The notes under the pieces are model-generated. The model was not told the origin of the DNA. It saw only the letters and a program-made list of their open reading frames with translations, and did not search any database. Shown one piece after another: positions 45,703 to 53,736 of a stretch of DNA of 64,000 nt. Numbering within the stretch: position 1 is the first letter of the stretch; every line of letters starts with the position of its first letter. A program made the position numbers and the translations under genes. The stretch covers positions 21,997 through 85,996 of the forward strand of contig CAWEVH010000034.1 of the NCBI GenBank assembly GCA_963812415.1. The letters are read 5' to 3'. Source of the DNA: JACVRW01 sp963812415. Its GTDB lineage: Bacteria; Actinomycetota; Thermoleophilia; Solirubrobacterales; Thermoleophilaceae.

Positions 45703-45970
45703 CCGCCTCCCGCCGCAGCCGCTCGCGCTCGGCGACGAGCCGCCAGAATTCGTCCCAGCGCTCCTGCGGTGCATCGAGCAGGGCCTGCAGGTCGGGGTGT
45801 AGGGGCGGTTCGTCGCCGGGCTCGCCACGGGCGGGCGTGGTGCCTCGATGACGCCGGCGCAAGCCGGGACGGATGCGGCGAGCGCGGGGAAGCTTGCGCC
45901 GGATCGTGCAGGGGCGCGGCGGGGGCGCCGGCCACGGGTCGGCGAGGTTGCGGACCGCCGCGGCGGTCAC
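45689..45970 (-). CDS. Hypothetical protein of the element
   Basis: 93 aa. The first half is basic and Pro-rich; the second (GEPGDEPPLHPDLQALLDAP, QERWDEFWRLVAERERLRRE) is helical and acidic. It overlaps the primase start. No family recognised. Confidence 0.5.
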   Translation of the reverse strand: MTAAAVRNLADPWPAPPPRPCTIRRKLPRARRIRPGLRRRHRGTTPARGEPGDEPPLHPDLQALLDAPQERWDEFWRLVAERERLRREADGDA

Positions 45971-46143
45971 CCCCCCCCGATGCGGTTCGCCGCACGCGTG
46001 ATCTGCGCGACCGCCCCCGGGACGGTGGGCGGGTCGCTCGTGGTGGGCGTGCCGCCGCCGTCGTCGTCATCCCCTGCGAACGCCACCCAGCCCCTCTCCG
46101 CGAGCTGGTCGAGCTGGTCGGGGGTGAGTCCGAGGCCGCTCAC
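45967..46143 (-). CDS. Hypothetical small protein of the element
   Basis: 58 aa from a GTG at 46143 (SGLGLTPDQLDQLAERGWVA). Its GTG overlaps the upstream stop and its stop overlaps the next start, as in a compact phage-type operon. No family recognised. Confidence 0.45.
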   Translation of the reverse strand: MSGLGLTPDQLDQLAERGWVAFAGDDDDGGGTPTTSDPPTVPGAVAQITRAANRIGGG

Positions 46144-46361
46144 TGGTCGCCTTCCTCGTCGTCGTACGCCTCGATTGCCTGCGCGCGCACGCTCGGCGGC
46201 GCGTTGGCCTCGGCCCAGTCGATGACCGGCCTCAGCCACGAGTGGTCGTCCTCGTTGTAGCGGGAGGGGCGCAGCGCGTTGAGGCGGCGCTCGATCCCCT
46301 CGTACCACTGTTCGGCGGTGGCCGGCACGTGGATGGCGGGGGTATGCTGGTTCTCGGACAA
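46140..46361 (-). CDS. Hypothetical small protein of the element, first gene of leftward operon
   Basis: 73 aa from a TTG at 46361: AGGAGG is 10 nt upstream, which decides the start over upstream codons. Text: SENQHTPAIHVPATAEQWYE, GIERRLNALRPSRYNEDDHS, acidic C-terminus. It is the first gene after the divergent promoter region facing the XRE gene. Confidence 0.6.
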   Translation of the reverse strand: MSENQHTPAIHVPATAEQWYEGIERRLNALRPSRYNEDDHSWLRPVIDWAEANAPPSVRAQAIEAYDDEEGDQ

Positions 46362-46526
46362 CTTGGATGACCTCCTGCGCCCCGGCTCTCGACGGCCGGG
46401 GCGCTCTCGTTTGTGGGAGTCCCAGCTTGCGCACCCCATCGGACGGAAACGTTGTCCCCCGCATGGGTCCGCACTATCCCGCAGGCGGGGATCTATCTGT
46501 CCCCAACGGGGTCTACCCTTGGGACT

Positions 46527-46748
46527 ATGCCGAAACCCCCATCCGTGTTGCGCGCTTACCGCGAGCTGGCCGGGTACAGCTCGGCCCAGGAGCTGGCCGA
46601 GAACGCCGGCGTGTGCCGGAAATCCGTGCAGAGGCTTGAGGGGGGCGACTGGCCCGCTCTCCCCCGGACGCGCAACGCGATCGCGACCGAGCTGGCCGTG
46701 CAGGACATCACGGCGCTGTTCCCCGAGGAGCCCGATGCCCGGGCCTGA
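46527..46748 (+). CDS. XRE-family helix-turn-helix regulator
   Basis: 73 aa. HTH: AYRELAGYSSAQELAENAGV, CRKSVQRLEGGDWPALPRTR. Divergent from the leftward replication/integration operon, with about 165 bp between them. The position is that of a phage-type repressor or control gene of the element. Confidence 0.75.
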   Translation: MPKPPSVLRAYRELAGYSSAQELAENAGVCRKSVQRLEGGDWPALPRTRNAIATELAVQDITALFPEEPDARA

Positions 46749-47022
46749 TCCGCAACTCCTCGTGAGCGTCTTGCGGGCCGCCGGCTTCGGCGAGGCGGCC
46801 GAGTCCGTCGAGCGTCAAGCCGGCCAGGAATCGGAGGGCACCCTGGGCGGGAAGGTCGAGGCACTCGAACGGCGGCTCGGCGAGGCCGAGCTGCGCACGG
46901 CCAGCGCCGACGATCAGGCGCGGCGGGCCGGCGAGGCCCAGCTCGACCACCTGCGGGAGCGCCGCATCGGCCCGTTCGGATGGCTCACGCCGGGGAACGG
47001 CGACGATGGCCAAGCGGCCTAG
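46735..47022 (+). CDS. Hypothetical coiled-coil protein
   Basis: 95 aa (MPGPDPQLLVSVLRAAGFGE), helical and charged (VEALERRLGEAELRTASADD). Its ATG overlaps the end of the XRE gene by 14 bp, so it is co-transcribed. No family recognised. Confidence 0.55.
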   Translation: MPGPDPQLLVSVLRAAGFGEAAESVERQAGQESEGTLGGKVEALERRLGEAELRTASADDQARRAGEAQLDHLRERRIGPFGWLTPGNGDDGQAA

Positions 47023-47614
47023 CGCCGTCGGCGAGCTGGAGCGCCTCGAAGCCCAGCTCGCCGAGTGCCGCGAGGCGCGGCAGCAGGTCCACGCCGAAGC
47101 CGAGCGACTGCATGCCGAGCGTGATCGGCTGAAGGCCGAGCGCATCGACGCCTTCGCGTGCGGCGATGAGGTCGAGGGCGACAGGCTCGGCGAGACCATC
47201 GCGGCTGTGATCGTGAAGGCGGAGACCGCCGCCGCCAAGCTGGCGGGCGCCGACGAGCGCGCACGCCGTGCCGAAGCGGCCGTCCTCGAACTCCACGAGC
47301 GACGCGGCACCGAGCTGCTAGAGGCCGAGGTCGAGCGCGGGCAGCAGACTGCGGAAGCGCTCGCCGAGGCCGTGCGGCGGACACTCGCTCTCGACCGAGA
47401 GCTGATCGACGCCCGCCGGCGGCAAGACGAGGTTCTCGCCAAGATTCCCGGCAGAAGCCCGAGGATGGACGGCGCTCCGCCAACCCACCCGTGGGAGTCT
47501 CAGCTCGCCGACCTTCGAGCCGTCGTGCGCCAGCACCCCGAGGCGCCCGCGATCACCCCGCGCTGCCTCGAACCGCAGCCGCTCGTCACCTTCCCCGATG
47601 CCTCGCGGGTGTAG
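47006..47614 (+). CDS. Coiled-coil protein of the element
   Basis: 202 aa, almost entirely heptad-rich helix (ELERLEAQLAECREARQQVH, AEAERLHAERDRLKAERIDA) with a Pro-rich C-terminus. It could be a scaffold or replication accessory; nothing specific can be read. It overlaps the preceding gene by 17 bp. Confidence 0.65.
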   Translation: MAKRPSAVGELERLEAQLAECREARQQVHAEAERLHAERDRLKAERIDAFACGDEVEGDRLGETIAAVIVKAETAAAKLAGADERARRAEAAVLELHERRGTELLEAEVERGQQTAEALAEAVRRTLALDRELIDARRRQDEVLAKIPGRSPRMDGAPPTHPWESQLADLRAVVRQHPEAPAITPRCLEPQPLVTFPDASRV

Positions 47615-47718
47615 TCGGCCCCTGTGGGGAACCGGTCGAATGCCGAGTGTCCTGGCCCCTGCTGGACGTCTGGCGCCGCGGCGCATGTATAGTCGTCAAG
47701 CGACGATTGGAGGCTGGG

Positions 47719-48363
47719 ATGCCAAGGACCAGCTGGCTGCTCGCGGCGGTCGCCGTGCTCCCCCTGCTCGTGCCGCCGAGTGCGGTGTCCTACCCGCCGG
47801 GTTCGGTTTTGGAGGCCACGGAGATCAGCTCCGCGAAGGTCTGTGGGGCGGGCGAGTGCAGGGAGCTCTCCGATCCGGAGGCGGCGACGGCGCTCGCGGT
47901 CGGCCCCCGCCCCCGCGGTACGATCGCCCCCAATCGCGGGCTGCCCTGGTACAAGGGCACGCTCACGATCCGCGCCGAGGACGGCGGCGACGAGGTGTTC
48001 ACCGGCCCGGTCTCCGTCATCGTGGTGCCCTCCGCCGGGCTGATGCAGTTTGAGGACATTTTACCCTGGGTGACCCTGCCCAGCGAGGCCGAAGAGGCCT
48101 ACGCGAAGCTCACAGCCGGGCTAACGCCCCGCCCGGCGAGGACGCTTCCGGGCGTGGGCGTGGACGGCTTGCCGGTCGCCCGCGTCGATGAGGTCGTCGA
48201 GCCCCCGAGCACCGCTACACCGGAGGCCGCCAGTGACGGCTCGAACGGCTGGATCGGCGCCCTCGGAGGCGGGCTGATCGCACTGCTCGTGCTCGGACTG
48301 ATCGTCTGGATCCGCCACCGCCGCGCGTCGACGCCGCCAGCGGCGCCCGAGGCACCGGGGTAG
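47719..48363 (+). CDS. Secreted, membrane-anchored protein of the element
   Basis: 214 aa. Signal peptide (SWLLAAVAVLPLLVPPSAVS), an extracytoplasmic domain with CGAGEC, and a C-terminal membrane helix (ALGGGLIALLVLGLIVWIRH) plus basic tail: a type I membrane protein. A ribosome site TTGGAGG lies upstream of ATG 47719. Unusual cargo for a satellite; a surface-exclusion or adhesion role is only a guess. Confidence 0.6.
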   Translation: MPRTSWLLAAVAVLPLLVPPSAVSYPPGSVLEATEISSAKVCGAGECRELSDPEAATALAVGPRPRGTIAPNRGLPWYKGTLTIRAEDGGDEVFTGPVSVIVVPSAGLMQFEDILPWVTLPSEAEEAYAKLTAGLTPRPARTLPGVGVDGLPVARVDEVVEPPSTATPEAASDGSNGWIGALGGGLIALLVLGLIVWIRHRRASTPPAAPEAPG

Positions 48364-48747
48364 GGACGGTTCGGCTGGCCTGGCGCCACCATCACCACGC
48401 CGACGACCGCCGGCACGACCACAACGACCACGGTGATCTCGATCCCCCGGCCGCCGGGCACCCAGGGGTAACGATCGCGCTCCCGAGGATTCGATCTGGA
48501 CGCTTCGCCCATCGGAAGCGAAAACGGCGGAAATGGATCGACAATGACCTAACGGCGCCAACCTGATCGGGCGGAGCAGGTCGGTGCGGTCGAGTCGAGC
48601 GGGCCGGGTCGGGCGGACGACCGGGCGGACTCGGACCGCACCTCCATTCTCCCACGACTCCCCGCAGCGCGCCACCCTGATCCGCCGATATCGGCGGATC
48701 CACCGGAACACCTGTCGGCCAGCTCGCAGGAATGGTGGCGGGCCACC

Positions 48748-48984
48748 GTGGCCGAGTACGACTTCGAGCCGCACCACACGCGCGTGTTGCAGACGGCGTG
48801 CGAGAGCTGGGACCGGGCGCAGGAGGCGCGCGAGCTGTTAGAGGCCGAGGGCATCGTCTCACGCGGCGCTCGCGGGCAGCCGATCGCACACCCGGCCGTC
48901 GCCGTCGAGCGCGACGCGCGGATCGCCTTCCTGAGGAGCCTGAGGGAACTCGGGCTCGACCACGGCGAGCACGACCCGCAGTAG
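48748..48984 (+). CDS. Phage terminase small subunit-like protein (P27-type), 5' end uncertain
   Basis: 78 aa from GTG 48748, but the frame is open back to 48552, and the codons before the GTG read PPEHLSASSQEWWRATVAEY. That is the usual P27-family opening 'EWWR'. The body (DFEPHHTRVLQTACESWDRA, ARELLEAEGIVSRGARGQPI) matches. A true start near 48545 seems lost to an indel. In phages this subunit recognises pac or cos DNA for packaging; no large terminase gene is present here. Confidence 0.65.
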   Translation: MAEYDFEPHHTRVLQTACESWDRAQEARELLEAEGIVSRGARGQPIAHPAVAVERDARIAFLRSLRELGLDHGEHDPQ

Positions 48985-49260
48985 ATGCCGTCCCGCCGCC
49001 ATCGCCCTCAGCGCCGGCGCGCCACGCCGCCCATCCCCGCATGGCTCGAACTCGGCACCCCGGCGCGCGGCGGCAGCGTGGTCGAGCGCATGATCGCGAT
49101 GCCCCCGCACCGCCCCGACACGACCGCCTGGCTGAGCGAGCGCAGCCTGCGCGATCAGGACTTCAGCTTGCTCTGCGAGCGTTACGACACCGCCCGCGAT
49201 GCCGGGCACCCACCGGAGCGGGCGCTCCAACTTGCGCTCGCGGACACAGGGACTTCCTGA
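48985..49260 (+). CDS. Hypothetical protein behind the terminase-like gene
   Basis: 91 aa, starting directly after the TAG of the previous gene. N-terminus basic (RRHRPQRRRATPPIPAWLEL), then PDTTAWLSERSLRDQDFSLL. Probably translated with the terminase-like gene. No family recognised. Confidence 0.5.
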   Translation: MPSRRHRPQRRRATPPIPAWLELGTPARGGSVVERMIAMPPHRPDTTAWLSERSLRDQDFSLLCERYDTARDAGHPPERALQLALADTGTS

Positions 49261-49306
49261 CGGTGCGGGTTGCTGGGTGGGCTCGCGCTTGCCTTGAGCC
49301 ATCACC

Positions 49307-49422
49307 ATGAGGTTCCTCGGCGCCGTCGCTAACACGATCAACGGCCTCGCGCGCGGGTTGTAGACCACGTCGCCGCCACGCTGGGCGACGCCGCGTCGCT
49401 GCCCGAAGTCCCACGCGGCTAG
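49307..49422 (+). CDS. Very small ORF before the insertion sequence
   Basis: MRFLGAVANTINGLARG followed, after one possible missing base, by VVDHVAATLGDAASLPEVPR and TAG at 49422. If real, about 38 aa; could be the start of a gene interrupted by the IS. Low support. Confidence 0.3.
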
Positions 49423-49435
49423 GACCCCTGCTTCG

Positions 49436-50996
49436 CATGGTGGCTGTTGCGTAAAGACGACGGCGCCGCGACTCCGCGGAAGCAGCGACGCCGGGCGACG
49501 GTGGGCGGCGAAGTCAGCGAGCGGCGGCTCTTCAGGCCGCCGCCGGCGCCGCGGTGTGTCGCCAGAGCTTGAGCAGGTTGTGGGCGGCGTTGGTGAGCCG
49601 CCATTCCGAGCGTGCGGCGGCGCGGCCGCGGCGTAAGAAGCGGTCGACGCCGCGGTTGAACTTGGTGTCGGCGAAGACCGGCTCGATCATCCCCTGGCGC
49701 TTGGCGTAGAGCGCGCCGCCCTCGTCGGTGGCCAGCACTCTTCGCATGAACGTGTAGAGCCCGCCGTTCCAGCCGGGCCGGGCGCCGGCGCGCTTGTTGG
49801 CGTCGGGCGGAACGAGCACCGTCAATCCCTCGCCGGCGAGGCGCTGCATCTGGACCTGGTGCCAGTAGCCGGCGTCGGCGAGCACGACGTCGGGAGCCTC
49901 CTCGACGCCGGCGCGCGCGAGCTCGCGGCGCGCCGCGGCGACCATCGGCTCGAGCTGGCCGAAGTCGGCCGAGGAGACGTGCACTTCGGCGGCGATGACG
50001 ATCTGGTCCTCGGTGGTGACGGCCTGGGCGTTGTAGCCCTGCACCCAGCCGCGCGGCGTCTTGACGTTGCGCGAGTCGGGGTCGGTGAGATTGATCTTGC
50101 CCTCCGGCTGCCCGGGCGGCTGAAGGGCTTCGGGGGACTGTGCGCGCCAAGCCGGCGGCCGTTGCTCATGCGGCCGTTGCGGCGGTAGTCCTCATAGGCC
50201 GCGTTGGCGCGGCACTCGACCTGGTGCTCTTCTTCCAAGCGACGCTTGGCCTCCTTGAGCCGGTCGGGCCGTGACTTCGGGATCGGCTTGGCCTCCGCGG
50301 CGCGGCGCTCGTCGAGGCGACGCTTGGCGTCGCGCAGCCACCGCTGGCGGCCCTGACCGGTGGCCAGCTCGGACGGCAACTCGTCGCCACGCGCATCGCC
50401 GAAGCGCTCGTCCTCCTCGGCATCGACGGCCGCCGCGTCGTCGAGGATCTCGCGCGCGATGTCCTCGTAACTGCGCGTCGCGCGCTCGGACGCGTTGGCG
50501 TGCAACTTCGTGCCGTCAACGGCGATCACCCCGACGCGAACCAAGCCGGCCTCGGCGCAGAGCGCAAGCACCTCGCCGAACAGCTCGGCCAACGGCTCTC
50601 GTGGCGCTGACGGAAGCGCGCGATCGTCGTGTGATCCGGGCGCTGGTTGGCGCAGATCACCCGGGTGGCGACATCCTCGACGCAGCGTCGCTCGATCCTG
50701 CGCGACGAGCGCTCCCCGAGCGCGTAGCTGTAGAGCAACAGCGCGACCATCATCGCCGGATCGTGCGCCGCGCGGCCCTGACCGTTATCGCGATAGACCG
50801 CGTAGAACGCGCTCAGATCGAGCGCCGCGACGGCGTCGATCACGAACCACGCGAGATGACGATCGGGCAACCACTCCCGCAGGCTCGGCGGCAACAACAG
50901 CTCCTGATCGCGATCACACGCGAGGAAGTTCTGCGCCATCCCGAAAGGGTCTTAACCACCCCGGACGGACCCGGCCTTTGTGCAACAGCCACCATG
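49436..50996 (-). mobile_element. IS1182-family insertion sequence
   Basis: 1561 bp with 21-bp terminal inverted repeats, 19 of 21 matching: CATGGTGGCTGTTGCGTAAAG at the left end and its near-complement at 50976-50996. It holds one leftward transposase gene with frameshifts. No target duplication is obvious, so the insertion may be old or the ends imprecise. Confidence 0.8.
49532..50939 (-). pseudogene. IS1182-family transposase, two frameshifts
   Basis: About 470 aa in three frames, with breaks near 50600 and 50130. N-terminal DUF772 part: LREWLPDRHLAWFVIDAVAA, GQGRAAHDPAMMVALLLYSY. DDE residues: Asp in VIAVDGTKLHANASERA, Asp in APDVVLADAGYWHQVQMQ, Glu in MIEPVFADTKFNRGVDRFLR. All the catalytic acids survive, so if the indels are sequencing errors the enzyme could be active. 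Confidence 0.8.
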
Positions 50997-51120
50997 GATA
51001 GGAGCAGTCTGCCCGGCTGTGACGTCGACTTGTGCAAGCAGGCGGAAGCACAAACGCGCCGCAGCCGACCTCGACGCGCTCAACGAGGGTCGCGTCGCAT
51101 GAAAGCGGGACTCGGACCGT

Positions 51121-51782
51121 CTAACCCCGGAGCCAGTTAATTCGAGTCGGATCACAAGGAGTTACGCCGCGCAGGGGTCCATAGCCAGCGGGGACCGTGC
51201 CGAGAAACTCCTCGAAGTAGACCGTCCAGTAAAGGGCCTCTTGGGAGGCGTCCTTGTATTCGGCGGGCCAGATCCGAACGCGATAGCCGAACCGGCAATT
51301 GTGCATCGGCTGGCCGAACTTACGCGTCCTTGAGGTGACCGCTCGGAACACGACGGCGAGCCGGGTGTCGGGGTAGTGACCGTCGAGGAACACTTCCTGG
51401 ATCTCGATGCCCTCTCCATCGCGCCAGCGGTCTCGGTTGCTCGCACTCTTCTCGACGCTCTCTCGAAGAGCTTCCTCGTACTCCCTCGCGGACACATCCA
51501 GATCCTCCGCGATCACGCCTCTCGATCGGATGACCCACCACTCGTCTGGCGGTTCGTCCGCTGGCCACCGAGATACCAAGGCGAATACCCATACTCCGGC
51601 GGCTCCTCGTTGAGGCGATCCCGCAGCGCCTCAGCCTCCTCGCGGGTTCCAAATACCTTGTCCGGGTCGGGCCCCATGCTCAATGTGTCGGCAGATCCTT
51701 GGCATACGTGAAGCGACTGAGATCTCTTGCCGCGCGTTTGGACGACAAGCACGCGATGCGGCGCTACGCAGGCGAACCGCAT
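51121..51782 (-). CDS. Hypothetical protein, one probable frameshift
   Basis: About 220 aa if a shift near 51575 is repaired. N-terminal MRFACVAPHRVLVVQTRGKR, GPDPDKVFGTREEAEALRDR and, after the shift, VSRWPADEPPDEWWVIRSRG, EVFLDGHYPDTRLAVVFRAV, EALYWTVYFEEFLGTVPAGY. Otherwise the second part could start alone at the GTG at 51579 (152 aa). Rightmost gene of the element; function unknown. Confidence 0.5.
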
Positions 51783-51920
51783 CGGATTGCAATGCTCGAG
51801 GAGGAGCAGCGCCGGGCGAGAAGTGGGGCTCGGTGACGGCGCTACCGCTTTGAGGCAGAAGCGATAGCGGCGGTCCCGACGGACCCCGCTATCGAGTTTG
51901 ACGAAACGGAGCAGTGCATG

Positions 51921-51981
51921 GCTACCGAGTCGCGCAAAGGGCTGCTACCGAGTTGCTACCGAACGGGCTCCCCGCGCTACC
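51921..51981 (+). repeat. Short direct repeats near the right attachment site
   Basis: GCTACCGAGT at 51921 and 51944, GCTACCGAAC at 51955 and GCTACCAAAA at 51976. They lie 100-160 bp inside the right end; a single GCTACC also occurs just inside the left end (41834). They may be arm-type sites for the integrase. Confidence 0.4.
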
Positions 51982-52082
51982 AAAACCCCTGCACGCAAAG
52001 TGGTCGGCTCGCCCCGCGCTATCCACGCACGTTCCCGCGCCACGACAAGAGAAACGGCCCCCGGAGGGGCCGCGTCCCGCAA

Positions 52083-52095
52083 TCGGGGCGACTGG
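52083..52095 (+). repeat. Right attachment site copy within tRNA-Pro
   Basis: TCGGGGCGACTGG is the complement of the 3' end of tRNA-Pro (T-stem 3' strand, acceptor 3' strand, discriminator). It is identical to the copy at 41784-41796. Confidence 0.75.
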
Positions 52096-52156
52096 ATTTG
52101 AACCAGCGACCTTCCGGCCCCCAGCCGGATGCGCTACCAGACTGCGCCACGCCCCG
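52083..52156 (-). tRNA. tRNA-Pro (GGG)
   Basis: 74 nt. The acceptor arm CGGGGCG pairs with CGCCCCG, discriminator A. The anticodon stem TCCGG/CCGGA encloses CTGGGGG, so the anticodon is GGG. Its 3' end is the integration target of the neighbouring element and stays intact. Confidence 0.93.
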
Positions 52157-52225
52157 AGGGGCCAATCGTAGCCTGCCCGATTCGGGCGGGCGTTTCGCCA
52201 CTCGAGACGCGGGCACCGTCTAGAG

Positions 52226-53068
52226 ATGACTTCCTCCACACAGACCGTCCCCCGCCTGCCGCTCGCCGGCGGGGTCGAGATACCGCAGCTCGGCTTCGGC
52301 GTCTTCCAGGTCCCGCCCGAGGACACCGCCGACGTGGCAGGCCGCGCGCTCGCCGCCGGCTACCGCCACATCGACACCGCCGCGGCGTACGGCAACGAGG
52401 AGGGCGTGGCCGACGCGATCGCAGCGTCGGACCTCTCCCGCGACGAGGTCTTCGTGACCACCAAGTGCTTCAACAACGATCACGGCTACGACGAGGCCAC
52501 CCGGGCGCTCGAGTCCAGCCTCGAGCGGCTCGGGATGGAGCAGGTCGACCTCTACCTGATCCACTGGCCGGTGCCGACGCGCGATCGCTACGTCGACACG
52601 TGGCGCGCGTTCATCGACGCCCAGGAGAAGGGCCTCGCGCGGGCGATCGGCGTCTCGAACTTCAACGCCGACCACCTCGACCGCCTGATCGACGAGACCG
52701 GGGTGACGCCCAGCGCCAACCAAGTCGAGCTCCACCCGCGCCTCCAGCAGCCCGAGCTGCGAGCCAAGCACGAGGAGCTCGGAATCGTGACCGAGGCCTG
52801 GAGCCCACTGGCGCAGGGCGAGGTGCTCGATGACCCGACGATCGCGGAGATCGCCGAGGCCCACGGCAAGACGCCCGCCCAGGTGGTCATCCGCTGGCAC
52901 CTGGAGATCGGGAACGTGGTGATCCCGAAGTCCGTGACCCCGGAGCGGATCGAGACCAACCTCGACGTGTTCGACTTCGAGCTAGACGAGTCCCAGCTCA
53001 AGGCGATCGAGGGCCTCGACCGGGCCGAGCGGATCGGGCCCGACCCGGAGACGTTCGTGGCGCCCTGA
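52226..53068 (+). CDS. Aldo/keto reductase
   Basis: 280 aa (beta/alpha)8 barrel. Catalytic tetrad visible: Asp50 and Tyr55 (HIDTAAAYGNE), Lys80 (FVTTKCFN), His113 (YLIHWPVPTRD). NADPH-binding C-terminus VVIPKSVTPERIETNLDVFD. The sequence resembles the 2,5-diketo-gluconate reductase subgroup, but the physiological substrate is not set. Begins 70 bp after tRNA-Pro. Confidence 0.93.
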   Translation: MTSSTQTVPRLPLAGGVEIPQLGFGVFQVPPEDTADVAGRALAAGYRHIDTAAAYGNEEGVADAIAASDLSRDEVFVTTKCFNNDHGYDEATRALESSLERLGMEQVDLYLIHWPVPTRDRYVDTWRAFIDAQEKGLARAIGVSNFNADHLDRLIDETGVTPSANQVELHPRLQQPELRAKHEELGIVTEAWSPLAQGEVLDDPTIAEIAEAHGKTPAQVVIRWHLEIGNVVIPKSVTPERIETNLDVFDFELDESQLKAIEGLDRAERIGPDPETFVAP

Positions 53069-53083
53069 CCGCTGCGTGCGGGC

Positions 53084-53343
53084 TCAGCCGCAGTGGCTCC
53101 AGCGGCTGAGGAAGCTGTCGGTGATGAAGAGCCACGTGTCGGGCCGGCGCAGGAGCTGGGCGTCCGAGCCGCCCAGCGCACGCACTGGCCCGGCGCAAAG
53201 ATGTGGACCGGACCGGCGTAGTACCTGAACCAGCCGATGTCGCGCCTGTTGGCACGGATGCCTTCGGCGCGCCGACCGCCAGGCCGCAGCAGCACCACCT
53301 CGGTGATCGACGGCCGCCCGATCCAGCGCCGCTTCAGGGTCAC
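53084..53343 (-). pseudogene. Fragment of a small hypothetical protein, frameshifted
   Basis: Two pieces join near 53175: TLKRRWIGRPSITEVVLLRP, GGRRAEGIRANRRDIGWFRY, YAGPVHIFAPGQCVRW and then GGSDAQLLRRPDTWLFITDS, FLSRWSHCG, stop at 53084. The N-terminus is not recovered. Cys residues suggest an exported protein. The 270 bp beyond it, up to tRNA-Gly, holds only two copies of CACAGGGTTC (53379 and 53388). Confidence 0.45.
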
Positions 53344-53614
53344 GGCGCAGTTGCGGAAGGCGGGGCATGGTTCTCACAGGGTTCGCACAGGGTTCTGACA
53401 GCCCACCAGATGCAGGCTTGGGTCATGAACCCAATCGCACTCATAGAAGGCAAAGGCGCCGCGCACAGCGCGGTACTGGGCGCGCTTGCGACGGACCCGG
53501 TCGTCCCTCAACGGTCGGCCGGTACTCCTGCGTCTCGCCCCAAGCGGGCCCACGGGCCCTCCACCGGTAGGAGGGAGTACGCGCGGTACTGGTCCCTGAA
53601 GCCCTGATCGTGAG

Positions 53615-53685
53615 AGCGGGCGACGGGGATCGAACCCGTACTAAGAGCTTGGAAGGCTCTTGTGCAGCCATTACACCACGCCCGC
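53615..53685 (-). tRNA. tRNA-Gly (TCC)
   Basis: 71 nt. The acceptor arm GCGGGCG pairs with CGCCCGC, discriminator T. The anticodon stem AGAGC/GCTCT encloses CTTCCAA, so the anticodon is TCC. Confidence 0.94.
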
Positions 53686-53736
53686 AAACCTGCTTTGGAG
53701 CCGAATCTAGCGCACGCCCGCGCGTGGGTCAGCCGG

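Larger units (their letters stand above)
41784..52095. mobile_element. Integrative element at tRNA-Pro (prophage/satellite-like), about 10.3 kb
   Basis: A 13-bp repeat of the tRNA-Pro 3' end, TCGGGGCGACTGG, flanks it (41784-41796 and 52083-52095). A tyrosine recombinase lies 440 bp inside the left end. The content is integrase, primase and DUF3631 module, small ORFs, a divergent XRE-type regulator, coiled-coil proteins, a secreted protein, a terminase small subunit-like gene and an IS1182-family insertion. I saw no large terminase, portal, capsid or tail genes, nor conjugation genes. It could be a phage satellite, a reduced prophage or an integrated plasmid-like unit. Confidence 0.8.

Noticed and set aside
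49430..51002. Target site duplication of the IS1182-family element
   Set aside because: Flanks TTCG and GATA do not match; none reported.
51000..51102. Possible C-terminal fragment of a gene cut by the IS (RRKHKRAAADLDALNEGRVA)
   Set aside because: Too short to support; could be chance in a GC-rich frame.
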